A DNA stretch of 64,000 nt from assembly GCA_033398695.1 (NCBI GenBank), contig CM065815.1:99848501-99912500 (forward strand), in the 5' to 3' direction. Within the stretch, counting starts at the first letter, position 1, and every line of letters starts with the position of its first letter. This document shows, one piece after another, positions 11,134-21,042 of this stretch. The notes below the pieces were generated by a model. That model saw nothing but the letters and a program-made list of their open reading frames with translations. It was not told the DNA's origin and did no database searches. The stretch comes from Orobanche coerulescens (Eukaryota > Streptophyta > Magnoliopsida > Lamiales > Orobanchaceae). Made by a program: the position numbers and the translations under genes.

Positions 11134-11837
11134 CTAGATTTCTGGTTTCATCCTCATTTCAAAATGAATCATCATCTTCGCATCTGTTTTGACAAGATGT
11201 CGAACAAATGCTAACTGCTGGTTAAACGTCTTAATCGTCTGGGATACGGGTTCATCTGATGGCTGAGCGGAGAAAAACTCCCGAATTTTGGCTTCCCTCA
11301 CAGGACGAGGGCAATACTGAGCTTCCATCATCATTTTAAATTCCGTCCAATCGGCATCATGATCTGCAGGTCGGATAGCTTCCCACCACTCGGATGCTTC
11401 CCTATCGTAGAAATCTTGGGCAATAGGAGCTCTCCGTCGTCAAGGCAATTAATTCCAAAGAAAATTTTCTCCAGTTCCTTCACCCAATGGTCCCAAGTGG
11501 GAGTCTCGGAAAAGCCGTCAAATTTGGGTGGTTGCATCTTTGCCACCTCTTGTAACCATCGGTCACCTCGATTTCCCATTTCTGGAATCCTTTGTTGTCC
11601 ATCTCCCTGCTGAATTCCTGCCGCCACTTGCATTCGTTCCACGACCTGAGCGAACTGAGTCATCTGGTTCACGACTTGACGAAGGATTTCTGGTACACCA
11701 GGTTCCGGTTCGTTATTGATGGATTGTTGCGGCTCGCCTGAGCTATGACTAGCCTGATTAGAAGGCGACACCTCCCTTTCAGCATTCCTTCGTCCGCGTC
11801 CACGACCGCGACCACGTCCACGTCCGCCTCTCAACAT
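11134..11837 (-). pseudogene. Gypsy A gag N-terminal half
   Basis: It starts with ATG (11835-11837) and an Arg-Gly repeat, MLRGGRGRGRGRGRGRR, likely RNA-binding. The capsid-like retrotransposon gag domain follows (PPKFDGFSETPTWDHWVKE, then MMEAQYCPRP, TFNQQLAFVRHL). The frame is lost around GINCLDDGELLLPK by small indels and picked up again at 11334 in a different frame, ending MKPEI at a TAG. Element D has the same protein without frameshifts, which allows the alignment. About 205 bases separate the ATG from the primer-binding site. Confidence 0.9.
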
Positions 11838-12053
11838 ACTGCAAGCACAAGTACTTAATATACAGGAAACAACATTGTTCTAATGTTCAAGTATAAAAAG
11901 TACAACATGTAAAGAACGAGATAGAGTTTAGGAATTTACAACCGCTGTTCGCATGAAGACGTAGGTAGTACAGTGATGTCATTCACGGCCGGTTACCTCG
12001 AAAGACATAAATGACCCCTATTTTAACCCAACGGCCAAGATATCCACAATCTT

Positions 12054-12066
12054 AGCTCCGATACCA
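12054..12066 (-). promoter_or_regulatory. Gypsy A primer-binding site
   Basis: TGGTATCGGAGCT on the minus strand, 5 bases inside the 5' LTR end. It matches the 3' end of plant initiator methionine tRNA (TGGTATCAGAGC) except for one base. Elements C and D carry the same variant. Confidence 0.88.
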
Positions 12067-12071
12067 TATTC

Positions 12072-14394
12072 TGTAACACCCTCGATATATTCAGGAATAT
12101 TACAGCGCCGTAAATCCTTTACATAAGAATTTACAAGGCTGATTAAAGGAAAAGACGATAACAGATACCGATTCATGAAATTTCTGAAATAAATACAACC
12201 GTCCGGTTCAAAACCGAGAATACAAATATCCAATGAAGAGTTATTATTACATCACTAAAATCCAAACATTATAAACGGACGACGTACTCGAGTACTTATT
12301 GAAATAACCAACAAACAACAGACAGAAAACCCGGCCGGAACATCACTCTGCACCCTCGTCGTCATGCATCTCCAGTGGTTGTTTCCCCGCTCTCCTGGAT
12401 CCTGAACATACACAAATGTTCACCCCTGAAGGGGTTAGCACAACGATGCTAGTACAAGTACAATAATCATACAACAGTGATATAATCAACAATTATATCG
12501 TAACATGTTTCTCCAACGAGAAATATTCACAACACATATCATATCATAACAATTTCAACATACTGTTGGTATTCCAATCCAGCGCGCACAGCTATAGATT
12601 CCCATGATGATCCCGTCGGACCAACACATGGTGGAACTACCTGTCCAACGATCCAGCGCACACAGCTATAGATTCCCATGAGGATTCCCGTCGGATCAAC
12701 GCATGGTGGACATATAACCACAAGATATTTACACGATACAATCACATTGTCATAATATAAACAATTCTAATTAGAGTACTTGCCTCGGTTCGTTGACAAA
12801 AATAAACTTCCACGAATATCAAAATACTCGAAGGTCGTCCCCTTCGATCAATCATGTGTTAAGCTCGAACCTTAACAAAAGAAATAGCACAGAATTCATT
12901 TCATGCCGTACGAACGTCTAACAATTCAACAATTATGGTAGGAAGTCCTTAATATGCAATCTGTCTGGATAGCTTAACGCACGCTACGCATCTTATGTAG
13001 CGTACGTTAATGCTACTCGTTAGCGCACGCAATACACACAGCCTAGCGTACTCTAACCATGCACGGAAAGTACCTCACTGGTCAGCCGATTGACTCGCCT
13101 GATGACTTAGCGCACGCTAAGTTGCAAATGTGGCGTACACTAAACATACACGATAGCGCACGTTAATTCACGTAGCTTAGCGCACGCTAAGAGTGCATGG
13201 CAGTTCACTGGAGGGCAACAGATTATACAAATGGTGATGAAGTAAGCGAATTCCTCAGTGATTTGATGTTTGTTGTCCGACTTCATGTTATGATCATAAC
13301 CCTTATGAATGATCTCAAGGATAATAACAACTTCAAGATGCAAGTATACGTATAATCATCATAACACCATAATCTATCTTGATTACAATTCTCATGCGAA
13401 GTTGGTGATCTCTGGTTGATGTGTAAGATTCTACTATCATTATACATATTCAGACTTCATCTTGAGGTGAACTAACAATTCCAACTTATACGAAAGAATA
13501 TTTCCTAAGATGATTCTTCCTTTAAGTTCTTATAATATCACCTCCAGAATCATACGGATTGTTAACTTCAGAATGTTTCTCTCATCATTTGAAGTACTAG
13601 GATTCCGACTTCAAGGTTCCAACAATAATATCGTAATTGTAGACATTCCAATCTTCTAAACATGATGTTGTTGAATAATTCACTAATGAAATTCAATATC
13701 TCGTTAACATGATCATCTTATCCCTTGGAATCCAAATCTAAGACTGGTGATAGGTTGAACATACCTTAATATGCCGAAATCACTGAACCACAAGGTAGAA
13801 TCCGACTCCAGTTGATTATGTGCCACTCCAAGGTGTTACTTCTCTTCAATGATCACTCACAAGTGATAACCAATATTCAAGGATCACTAATATATGTTCT
13901 AAGTGTGTTAGAGGGATGATTAAAGCTCTCTGGCCTCTCAATAATGAAGAATGGGCGAAAGAAATGAAAGCCAAAACGGGTTGTTGTCCCATTTATAATA
14001 TTTTGCATTTTAGCTAATTAGCGCACGCTACAATACATACTTAGCGCGCGCTAATGAGCGTTGACTCCAAATCTGTCCAGGTTCGTCCGCGGGAATCTTA
14101 TCCGGACCCATGTCCCGGCTGGCGCATGTGTTAGCCACCTACCTCAATAATTCAGTGTCTAGCGCGCGCAACTCCTATACGTAGCGTGCGCTAGTAATAA
14201 CCGATAGCGCGCGTTAAGCTACATTCTTAGCGTGCGCTATCACGAGTTTGTATGAGAAAATTTGTATGATGTTATACTTAAGTACAAGGATGCCAATGCA
14301 AGAAATATCATACTCCAATAATCAAAACCACAAATCCGAATAATACAAGGTCTGAATACAGATGAAATACAAAGTAATAAATCCGGATATTACA
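12072..14394 (-). repeat. Gypsy A 5' LTR
   Basis: 2,323 bp. It holds the promoter for element transcription on the minus strand. Probable TATA box at 13991-13997 (TATAAAT). CG palindromes lie upstream of it at about 14018-14240 (for example ttagcgcgcgctaa) and again downstream at about 12973-13192. It ends at 14394 against the target-site duplication. Confidence 0.95.
13991..13997 (-). promoter_or_regulatory. Probable TATA box of gypsy A 5' LTR
   Basis: TATAAAT on the minus strand; the same motif is at 6734-6740 in the other LTR. The nearest upstream palindrome starts about 20 bases away. The assignment rests on motif and position only. Confidence 0.55.
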
Positions 14395-14399
14395 TATTT
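14395..14399. repeat. Target-site duplication of gypsy A (right)
   Basis: tattt, identical to 4781-4785. Confidence 0.95.
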
Positions 14400-14950
14400 A
14401 ATATTAGATATTATATGTAATGTAATATTTAAAAGGGTTGAGGGGCAACTAAGCAAATACTAGAGTTTGACTCTAGGGTTTAGTTAGTATAAATAAAGGG
14501 TCTTGGACAAGGAGTTGTCATAAGAAAAATTACAAAACCCTAGTTTTTGTAAGACAAAATCGGCCACCTTTTACCTCTACAGTTCGGTCGAATTACTCTC
14601 AGTCCGGGAAATCTGTTTCGGCCATCTCCCTCTTCTTCCCTTAATTGATTTTTATGAACAGTAAAAATCCTTCTAGTAAGGAATTATTTGTTATACTGTT
14701 TATCAACATTATTCGTAAGGATCTAGCAATCTGGCTTATACCAGTTGTTCGTGTGTGGATCACCGAAAGAGAAAGAGGATTTAATCAGCTTCTGGTCCGG
14801 GTTCAGATCTGTTCTTCAAATTAAAGTAATTCGACGAACTCTTTATAAATCAATTAAATTACTTCATGTAGATCCTCGTCTGGGTTTTTCGTTAATTTTC
14901 CGCTGCGTTTTGCTCATATTTATTATATTAGATAGACGTAAAACCCAATA
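14400..14950 (+). repeat. Central copia LTR, right part
   Basis: Continuation of the LTR begun at 4121; it matches 25435-25979 of the E2 3' LTR. It ends aaacccaata next to a primer-binding site, so it functions as the E2 5' LTR. Both copies end in ta instead of the canonical ca. Confidence 0.9.
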
Positions 14951-14951
14951 T

Positions 14952-14962
14952 TGGTATCAGAG
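14952..14962 (+). promoter_or_regulatory. E2 primer-binding site
   Basis: tggtatcagag, one base after the LTR end, matches the 3' end of initiator Met tRNA exactly and primes minus-strand cDNA. Confidence 0.93.
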
Positions 14963-15263
14963 ACAACTTGCAATGATTTAATTATTTATGTAGAACATGT
15001 TTTATATGCTTTGAATATAATAAAATCATGTTTTTGATCATATTTATGAAATAGAGGTTTTATAAATATTTTTCTAATTTAATTTTATTAAATCAGATCG
15101 TTCAAAATCAATTTTCTGGACTGTATTACGCATAAGCTGCTGTCCAGAACTGTTCTGGAACAGCATAGCGATTCGGGCAGGTTCGGGCAGGTCAGGCAGA
15201 TTCAGGTCGGGTCCGGATCGGACCAGGACCCATGGGCTGTGGTAAAATAGCAAAATAATACCC

Positions 15264-15334
15264 CGCCTGAAGGGATTAGATCCCATGCTGGTTCAGCCCC
15301 GAGGCCGCGTCTAGGCTATCTAGGCTGGAGCACC
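15264..15334 (-). repeat. tRNA-like block 1 in the E2 leader
   Basis: Read on the minus strand, it has TAGATAGCCTAGACGCGGCC near the start, like a D-arm/A-box region, and CATGGGATCTAATCCCTTC near the end, like a T-arm/B-box. It aligns along most of its length with block 2 at 15415-15478. No CCA-matching acceptor stem was recognised. It could be a decayed tRNA-derived SINE or an internal duplication in the leader. Confidence 0.4.
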
Positions 15335-15414
15335 TTTTGTGAGTCTTGTTCACTGATATTCTATTTAACTCATATTTTGTAAAATCAAATTAAATGTTTT
15401 CAAAATACATTTTT

Positions 15415-15478
15415 ACGGCCGACGGGATTCAGACCCACGCGGCTGTGTGTTGGTGTAGAGCGCTTGGCCATCTGGGCC
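15415..15478 (-). repeat. tRNA-like block 2 in the E2 leader
   Basis: On the minus strand it reads GGCCCAGATGGCCAAGCGC near the start and GTGGGTCTGAATCCCGTC near the end. This resembles A-box and B-box (GGTTCGAATCC-like) promoter elements at tRNA-like spacing. It is homologous to block 1, about 150 bases away. Confidence 0.4.
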
Positions 15479-16579
15479 AATGTTCCAGATTGTTTATTTT
15501 TGATCGGATATTAATCTTATACCTGACTGTCAGACAGATTCATATTCTGTTGAATAAATTATTTGATAATTAATTTTAATAGTATGATTAATTAATTAAG
15601 TGATGATTAATTTTTAGTATATGTTTGGTGTATGGCATGACCATAAATTGACCAATGTGATTAGATGTTTCAATTTTAATTTTGGGTTGGTTTTACGGCC
15701 TGCCTGTCGTTTAATATTAATTGGTTTTTACGGGCTGCGAGTTGTCTTTTAATTTATTATTATAATTTACGGCCTGCATATCGTTTGCCCTCTTGTAATT
15801 TAATTTTACTAGTGTAGTATTTTTTATTAATGTAATGAAGACATGAAGGAGACGAAGGACGGACTCGAGGGGCCAATTGATCGCGTATGACGTTCCAAGG
15901 AGTTGGAAGATAAATGAAGACCAAGTATACCCTTTTAGATTGACCTTTGTGATTTCCATGTTGGCTCATGAAAATCACGTTAGGATTATGGTCATGCTAT
16001 ACACGGTCCTATATTTATTATGTCATGTGATGCTATGTATGTTTAAATTTATGCATGTATATGATGCGATGTATGTTTAGATGTATGTTAGCCAACATAG
16101 ACATGCTACATATGATAAAACCTCTCGTTAAATTTTTTTTAATGCCATTTAATTAAAAACCTATCAAGACTTCGATAATATTGAGCAGGTCATGCGAAAG
16201 CTGGGTGCTCAGATTATCTTAATAAGGTAGGATGGGTAATGGTGATACCTATATGTTTTGATGAACTAAGAATTCTAAATAGTTTTGAACCTTAAGGCAT
16301 AAGATGGGATTATAAGATGCTTGGGCATAAGACGTCAAATCCAGTAAATATAATCTAAGAGTTATATATGATATAATCGATAAAGAGTTATCCACCTAAA
16401 GTCGTTCAATTCTAGGCGTCATACCAAAGCTGAGTTTAGAATTGTGCAAAATGGGGTTTTAGCCCACTAAAATTGCAAATGTTGTCAAATTGAGGGTACT
16501 TTAGTTTAGTGGGAGTATTTTTCGAGAAATAAAATAACTTGAGTAAATACTTTGCATATTGAATTTTGTTGATAATAGA

Positions 16580-17356
16580 ATGGCATCAAACAACATGTCC
16601 ACCATTTCACTGCGATCTGTCCTTGAGAAGGACAAGCTCAAAGAAAACGGCAAAAACTATCTGGATTGGATCCGGAGCTTGAGAATAGTTCTCAAGCAAG
16701 AAAGAAAGTTGTATGTTCTCGAGGAAGAAATTCCTGATGAGCCTGCTGACAATGCTAACAAAGCAACAAAAGACAAATGGAAGAAACATTGTGATGATTC
16801 TGTCAGTTGTCTTATGTTGGCTACTATTTGTCCAGAACTTCAGAAGAATCTGGAAGAAATGGAAGCTTATGAGCTTAATGCTCACCTCAAGGAAACTTTC
16901 TCGAAGCATGCTAGGCAAGAGAGGTATTATGAGACCTTTCAAGCCTTGTATGCTTGCCAAATAGTTGAGGGGACATATATCAGCGCTCATGTACTCAAGA
17001 TGAAAGGATATATCGATCATCTTGATAGGCTTGGTTTTCCATTTTCTAAGGAGCACTCCACGGATGTGATCCTAAACTCATTGCCGATAGTTTCGGTCAG
17101 TTCATTATGAACTATAAGTTGAATAAGATAGAAGTCCATTACTGAGCTGCATGGGATGCTTAAAATGGCTGAGCAGAATATTAAAAAAAAACCAAACCAC
17201 GTGCTGATGGTCAGCAATGGGAAGTCCTTCAAGAACAAAGGCAAGGGCAAGGGTAAGGCAAAAGTTGCCAAATCTAAAGACTCTACTAAACCAGTTTTCA
17301 AGGCTAAAGCTCCCAAAGATGGAAATTGCCATCATTGCAATAAACCAGAACACTGA
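16580..17356 (+). pseudogene. E2 gag
   Basis: ATG at 16580 begins MASNNMSTISLRSVLEKDKL, followed by the copia gag core (YLDWIRSLRIVLKQERKLY, CLMLATICPELQKNLE, HVLKMKGYIDHLDRLGFPF). Around 17085-17110 the frame shifts and ends VSVSSL at a TGA. It recovers at 17156 with MLKMAEQNIKKKPNHVLMV and a Lys/Gly-rich basic stretch. The zinc knuckle begins CHHCNKPEH but is cut by TGA at 17354-17356, where E1 has Trp. Gag would form the particle and bind RNA; this copy is broken at least twice. Confidence 0.88.
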
Positions 17357-17938
17357 AAAAGAAATTGCAAGGTTTACTTGGAATAAAGGGTACCAAGGGT
17401 AGTGATATTGAGATTGCCACATGTGTATTTGTTATAGAAGTTAACTTATCTACTTCTAACTCCTGGATATTGGATACTAGATGTGAATCTTACATTTGTA
17501 CAAATATGCAGGGGTTGAGAAGCAGTAGAGAGCTGAAGAAAAGGGAAGTGGATGTAAGAGTCGGCAATGGAGCAAGAGTTGCTGCACTAGCCATAGGAAC
17601 TTATGAACTAGTTTTACCCAATAGGCTTTTGTTAGTTTTGAATCATTGCTATTATGTTCCTGCTATGAATAGAAATATTTTTTCCGTTTCTATATTAGAT
17701 TGTGAAGGTTATAGTTTTCTTATTAAGAATAAGATTATTTGTATTTTCTTTAACGACGTGCTTTACGGTAGTGCAAAGTTATAAACTGGCCTTTACAATA
17801 TTGCTCTAGACGAGTCCAACACTTTGGAAGTCTATAACATTGCATCCAAAAACCTAAGCTCGAGGATTCTAATCCAACCTAAGTATAAATATGAATCTTT
17901 TGAAATGTTCAAAATATTATAGAGTGAAGTACAGTAAT
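17357..17938 (+). pseudogene. E2 protease and deleted integrase N-terminus
   Basis: It continues after the broken knuckle. A frame at 17365-17784 holds the protease region with active site WILDTRCESYIC, where DTR replaces DTG exactly as in E1, and then GVLYGSAKL-type pre-integrase sequence. From about 17870 (atccaacctaagtataaat) about 290 bp are missing relative to E1 1480-1770. That removes the integrase zinc-binding motif and the first catalytic Asp. TR-GAG is inserted after 17938. Confidence 0.85.
17934..17938. repeat. TR-GAG target-site duplication (left)
   Basis: gtaat, repeated at 22082-22086. Removing 17939-22086 restores a sequence matching uninterrupted E1 at about 1817-1836. Confidence 0.95.
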
Positions 17939-18978
17939 TGTTGGGTACGGGATCGGATAATTGCGCCGTTTGCGGAAGCGTAAATAAAAAGTGCGGAAAA
18001 TAGAGGACACGAGGATTTATAGAGGTTCGGCTATAAACGAGCCTACGTCCTCTCTCGGTATCTTTTTCAATAGGCTAAAGAAAAACCTCTACGCCTCTCT
18101 TCTATCGGTCGAGGTATAACCGTTACAATCACGTCTTCTATTGGTTCGTGATAAACCACTCGTACTTGTCTTTGCGTCGGTCCAAGTTAAACCGTTTTCA
18201 TTTTCTATCGGACAAGGAATCAACCGCTCTAGATTTCTATGGGTACTAGATAAACCTCACGAAGATAGCGATTGCGATTCTAACAATGCCGGATCCTTGA
18301 TCCTAATAACACTGAATCCAATCGTATCTTTTCTTTTACCGCTCGTGTATGATTTTGTGTATAACACTCAATCACTCAATGTAAGCTCAATATTAAAACA
18401 ACAATATAATGAGTATCAATCTCTGATCAGGGTATAGAATGCTTTGTGTTGTTGTGTTGAATCAATACCATAGACATGGTATTTATAGCCTCCATCTTCA
18501 AACTAGCCGTTAGCTGCCAGGACCTTAGTTACGTACGCTATATACTTCCCATTACATACGTAAACTTGTTTACGTACGTTAACCAGACACTGTTACGTAC
18601 GTTAGCTTCTCCCAGATTCAGTCCAATAACATTCGTTTCTTTCTTTACGTACGTTATCATACTTCTCATTACATACGTTAATAGTACGTCACTGCTGACG
18701 TCATATGTCCGTTGCCACCTTTTTTACTTCGACTCGTCCAACGTTCATCTGGTTTGAACTTGTTTACGTACGCTATATATCTTTCATTACGTACGTAAAA
18801 TTCCATATATTACATACGTTAGTGATCCCACGTTACGTACGTTAGCTTTGTGTCTTTCTAGCTTTTTGCACTTCGTTTCCTTCGATGCTTGGCTTCGTCT
18901 CTTCGTTGTTTTGTTTTGCTTATCAACATTAATCATCAAAACACTTTTAATTTATGCATGGAACAAAATGTTCTAACA
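17939..18978 (-). repeat. TR-GAG 3' LTR
   Basis: 1,040 bp. On the plus strand it starts tgttgggtacggg and ends gttctaaca. TATA-like motif at 18481-18487. About ten palindromes of the tTACGTACGTtA type lie between about 18528 and 18846. An open frame at 18141-18437 is present in both LTRs but has no ATG start and no recognisable similarity, so it was not called as a gene. Confidence 0.93.
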
Positions 18979-19440
18979 ATCTCCCCCTTTTTGATGATTA
19001 CAAAACAACATTTCGTCAATGGGATTTTCCTGCAAAAAAATAAATATATGTATATGTGTACAGACCAAAGTTTTCGACTTTGTCCGTTTCGTTAGTTTCT
19101 TCTCCCATTTCTTTTTCAACTTCTTCTTTCTCCTTCTTTCCTTTTCTTTTTCTTTTTGACTTTTCAAATTTTCATCATCTTTTCGACATCTCCTCATTTT
19201 TCTTTTTCTGTCATTTTTTCGACTTCTCCTTTTCATTTTTCAACGTCTTCGTTTCTCCCCCTTTTAGGGTTAATCACATTTTCAACTTATTTCTCCATTC
19301 TCCTATCTCTCCCCCTTTTTGTATTCATCAAAAGAAATTCATAAATGAAATATGCAAAAATAAATACAAGGGTATTAACTCCCCCTGAAAATATTATCCG
19401 TTTTAAAAAAAATTACTCCCCCTGAGTAAAATACCAAAAA
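18979..19440 (-). promoter_or_regulatory. TR-GAG polypurine tracts and 3' untranslated region
   Basis: The main tract, AAAAAGGGGGAGAT on the minus strand (18979-18992), abuts the LTR. Four more GGGGGAG-containing tracts follow upstream in the same non-coding stretch. The rest is pyrimidine-rich on the plus strand (tttcttttt repeats around 19080-19260), which creates spurious open frames on both strands. No gene is seen. Confidence 0.75.
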
Positions 19441-20982
19441 TCAATATTTGGGGGTCCAACCTATAGTTGGTTTTTGTTTAGAAACGTAGACGATATTTGA
19501 AACGATTATTCCTTTAGGAACCCAAATTTTCTTAATTTTTATCGTCCGTCTCGGGCTTTTGCAACTTGAAATATGATGCCCGATTTTTAAACACTTTTCG
19601 CAATGGGGTATTTTAAAATTAACGGATTCGTTTTTCGAACGTGGTTTGAATCCTAACCCCTCTTTATTTAAAGTATATTTTTGAACACATAACATTTGTT
19701 CAAATTTATCGTTGCCGCACGAGAATTTTCTTGCCAAAGATTTTAGTTCATCTTGAACTTTTAAAAGATCATTCTTCAAAATATTTTCATTTTCAATACA
19801 CTTTGAATGATCGATTTCATCAAATTTTCCCTTCTCGATAATTTTGGAATTTTCAATTTTCAAAGATTTAATTTTAGACTTAAGGGATTTTATTTCCGAC
19901 AAAGCATTTTGAAAATCCGTATGAAGTAATTCAAATACATCAAAAAGTTCATCACGGGAGGATGTACTAACCTGGCTTTCGACGTCGTTGTCTTCGAATG
20001 AACTTCGGGCCATGAGAGCGAGATTATTTTGATCGATGAATTCATCATCTTCGTCTTCATCGCTCCAAGTATCCACGAGGACCTCCTTCTTGGGTTTGGC
20101 ACGGCAATGCTTAGCGAAGTGGCCTGGTTTTCCACATTGTCGATAAGAGTTGTCGAATTTCTTCGTTTCGCTCGAGATATCCTTCTTCCTCCGGTTTAAT
20201 AGAGTTTGGAATTTATTAATATTCTTGGGATAGTATGCCGCTTCTTCGTCGCTTTCGTCCAACGGGATTTCTTCTTTCTTCCTCGATATCTTAGCATTCA
20301 TGGCTAACGATCGTTCCTTCGGCTTCGGCTTGACACTTCGTGATTTTAACACGATCTCATAATTAATTAGCGAACCAACGAGGGCTCTAAAATCGAGCAT
20401 GTTGAGATCTTTCGATTCCATAATTGCGGTCACGGTGCCGTCCCATTCGCTAGGTACTGATCTTAAGATTTTCTTGACTTTTTCACTACTAGATAATGGT
20501 TTGCCAAACGAAGCTAGTCCATTGGTGATGACCGAAAATCGGTCGAGCATATTGGTGATGGACTCGTCACCCTTCATCATGAATAACTCGTAGTCAAGGA
20601 GAAGCATATTTATCTTCGTCTCCTTGACTTGAGTCGTCCCTTCGTGTATGATTTCTAGAATTTTCCATATTTCTTTCGCACTCTCACATGATGAGATTCG
20701 ATTGACCTCTTCCGGATTTAAGGCACAAAATAAGAGTTGAGTAGCCTTACAATTTAGATGGTCATTTTTCCAATCGGCATCGTCGTATTCTTCGAAAGAT
20801 TTGAGTGTACCGTCGGATTTGAGAGGAACTTTTGGGCCAAGGCAAATAATCTTCCAAATCTCTATATCGTAGGCACGAATAAAGATCGACATCTTTTTCT
20901 TCCATGTCAAATAATTTGAGCCATCGAAGAATGGTGGTCGGTTGAGAGCAAGGCCTTCGACTGGAGCAAATTGAAACGCCAT
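19441..20982 (-). CDS. Gag protein of TR-GAG element (513 aa, intact frame)
   Basis: ATG at 20980-20982 gives MAFQFAPVEGLALNRPPFFD. It has a DUF4219/UBN2-type copia gag N-terminus (FDGSNYLTWKKKM, residues 19-31; a capsid-like helical domain to about 215). A basic linker follows, then a zinc knuckle at 280-293 whose first Cys is Tyr (YRQCGKPGHFAKHC). Next are an acidic stretch DTWSDEDEDDE (304-314), a likely coiled coil (about 350-420), and a second CCHC motif C461-C464-H469-C474 (CEKCLKIGHHISSC). It ends just where pol would begin (KKIWVPKG). It could co-assemble with particles of an autonomous relative. The frame is intact, the only one of this length here; activity is unproven. Confidence 0.88.
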   Translation of the reverse strand: MAFQFAPVEGLALNRPPFFDGSNYLTWKKKMSIFIRAYDIEIWKIICLGPKVPLKSDGTLKSFEEYDDADWKNDHLNCKATQLLFCALNPEEVNRISSCESAKEIWKILEIIHEGTTQVKETKINMLLLDYELFMMKGDESITNMLDRFSVITNGLASFGKPLSSSEKVKKILRSVPSEWDGTVTAIMESKDLNMLDFRALVGSLINYEIVLKSRSVKPKPKERSLAMNAKISRKKEEIPLDESDEEAAYYPKNINKFQTLLNRRKKDISSETKKFDNSYRQCGKPGHFAKHCRAKPKKEVLVDTWSDEDEDDEFIDQNNLALMARSSFEDNDVESQVSTSSRDELFDVFELLHTDFQNALSEIKSLKSKIKSLKIENSKIIEKGKFDEIDHSKCIENENILKNDLLKVQDELKSLARKFSCGNDKFEQMLCVQKYTLNKEGLGFKPRSKNESVNFKIPHCEKCLKIGHHISSCKSPRRTIKIKKIWVPKGIIVSNIVYVSKQKPTIGWTPKY

Positions 20983-21029
20983 TTTTGGATCTTTTCTCCT
21001 CGGATGTTAAGCCGCGTATTGGAGAACTT

Positions 21030-21040
21030 CTCTGATACCA
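21030..21040 (-). promoter_or_regulatory. TR-GAG primer-binding site
   Basis: TGGTATCAGAG on the minus strand, two bases inside the 5' LTR end; an exact match to the initiator Met tRNA 3' end. Confidence 0.93.
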
Positions 21041-21042
21041 AT

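Larger units (their letters stand above)
4786..14394 (-). mobile_element. Gypsy A: complete chromodomain Ty3/gypsy element
   Basis: A 9,609-bp element with 2.35/2.32-kb LTRs, flanked by TATTT duplications and read on the minus strand. Order along the element: 5' LTR (12072-14394), primer-binding site (12054-12066), gag, protease, RT, RNase H, integrase, C-terminal chromodomain, polypurine tract and 3' LTR (4786-7137). RT-RNase H-integrase-chromodomain order and very long LTRs fit the plant chromoviruses, probably the Tekay/Del group. The coding region has about five lesions, so it is non-autonomous now. Confidence 0.95.
14963..16579 (+). other. E2 untranslated leader
   Basis: About 1.6 kb between the primer-binding site and the gag ATG with no convincing coding frame. 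It contains two related tRNA-like blocks on the minus strand (15264-15334 and 15415-15478). It also has three spaced repeats of a ttacggcctgc-tgtcgttt type sequence at about 15691, 15726 and 15768. The gag ATG is preceded by the stretch at about 16500-16579. E1 lacks this leader through truncation. Confidence 0.7.

Noticed and set aside
18141..18757. 98- and 93-codon frames, repeated at 21245-21861
   Set aside because: Within TR-GAG LTRs, no similarity to known proteins, and the second runs through the palindrome cluster.
18528..18846. CRISPR-like or satellite array
   Set aside because: The repeated unit is a short palindrome at irregular spacing inside an LTR; no direct-repeat/spacer pattern and no cas genes in a plant nuclear context.
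19056..19388. Phe/Ser-rich plus-strand and Lys-rich minus-strand frames
   Set aside because: Low-complexity translation of the pyrimidine-rich 3' untranslated region of TR-GAG.
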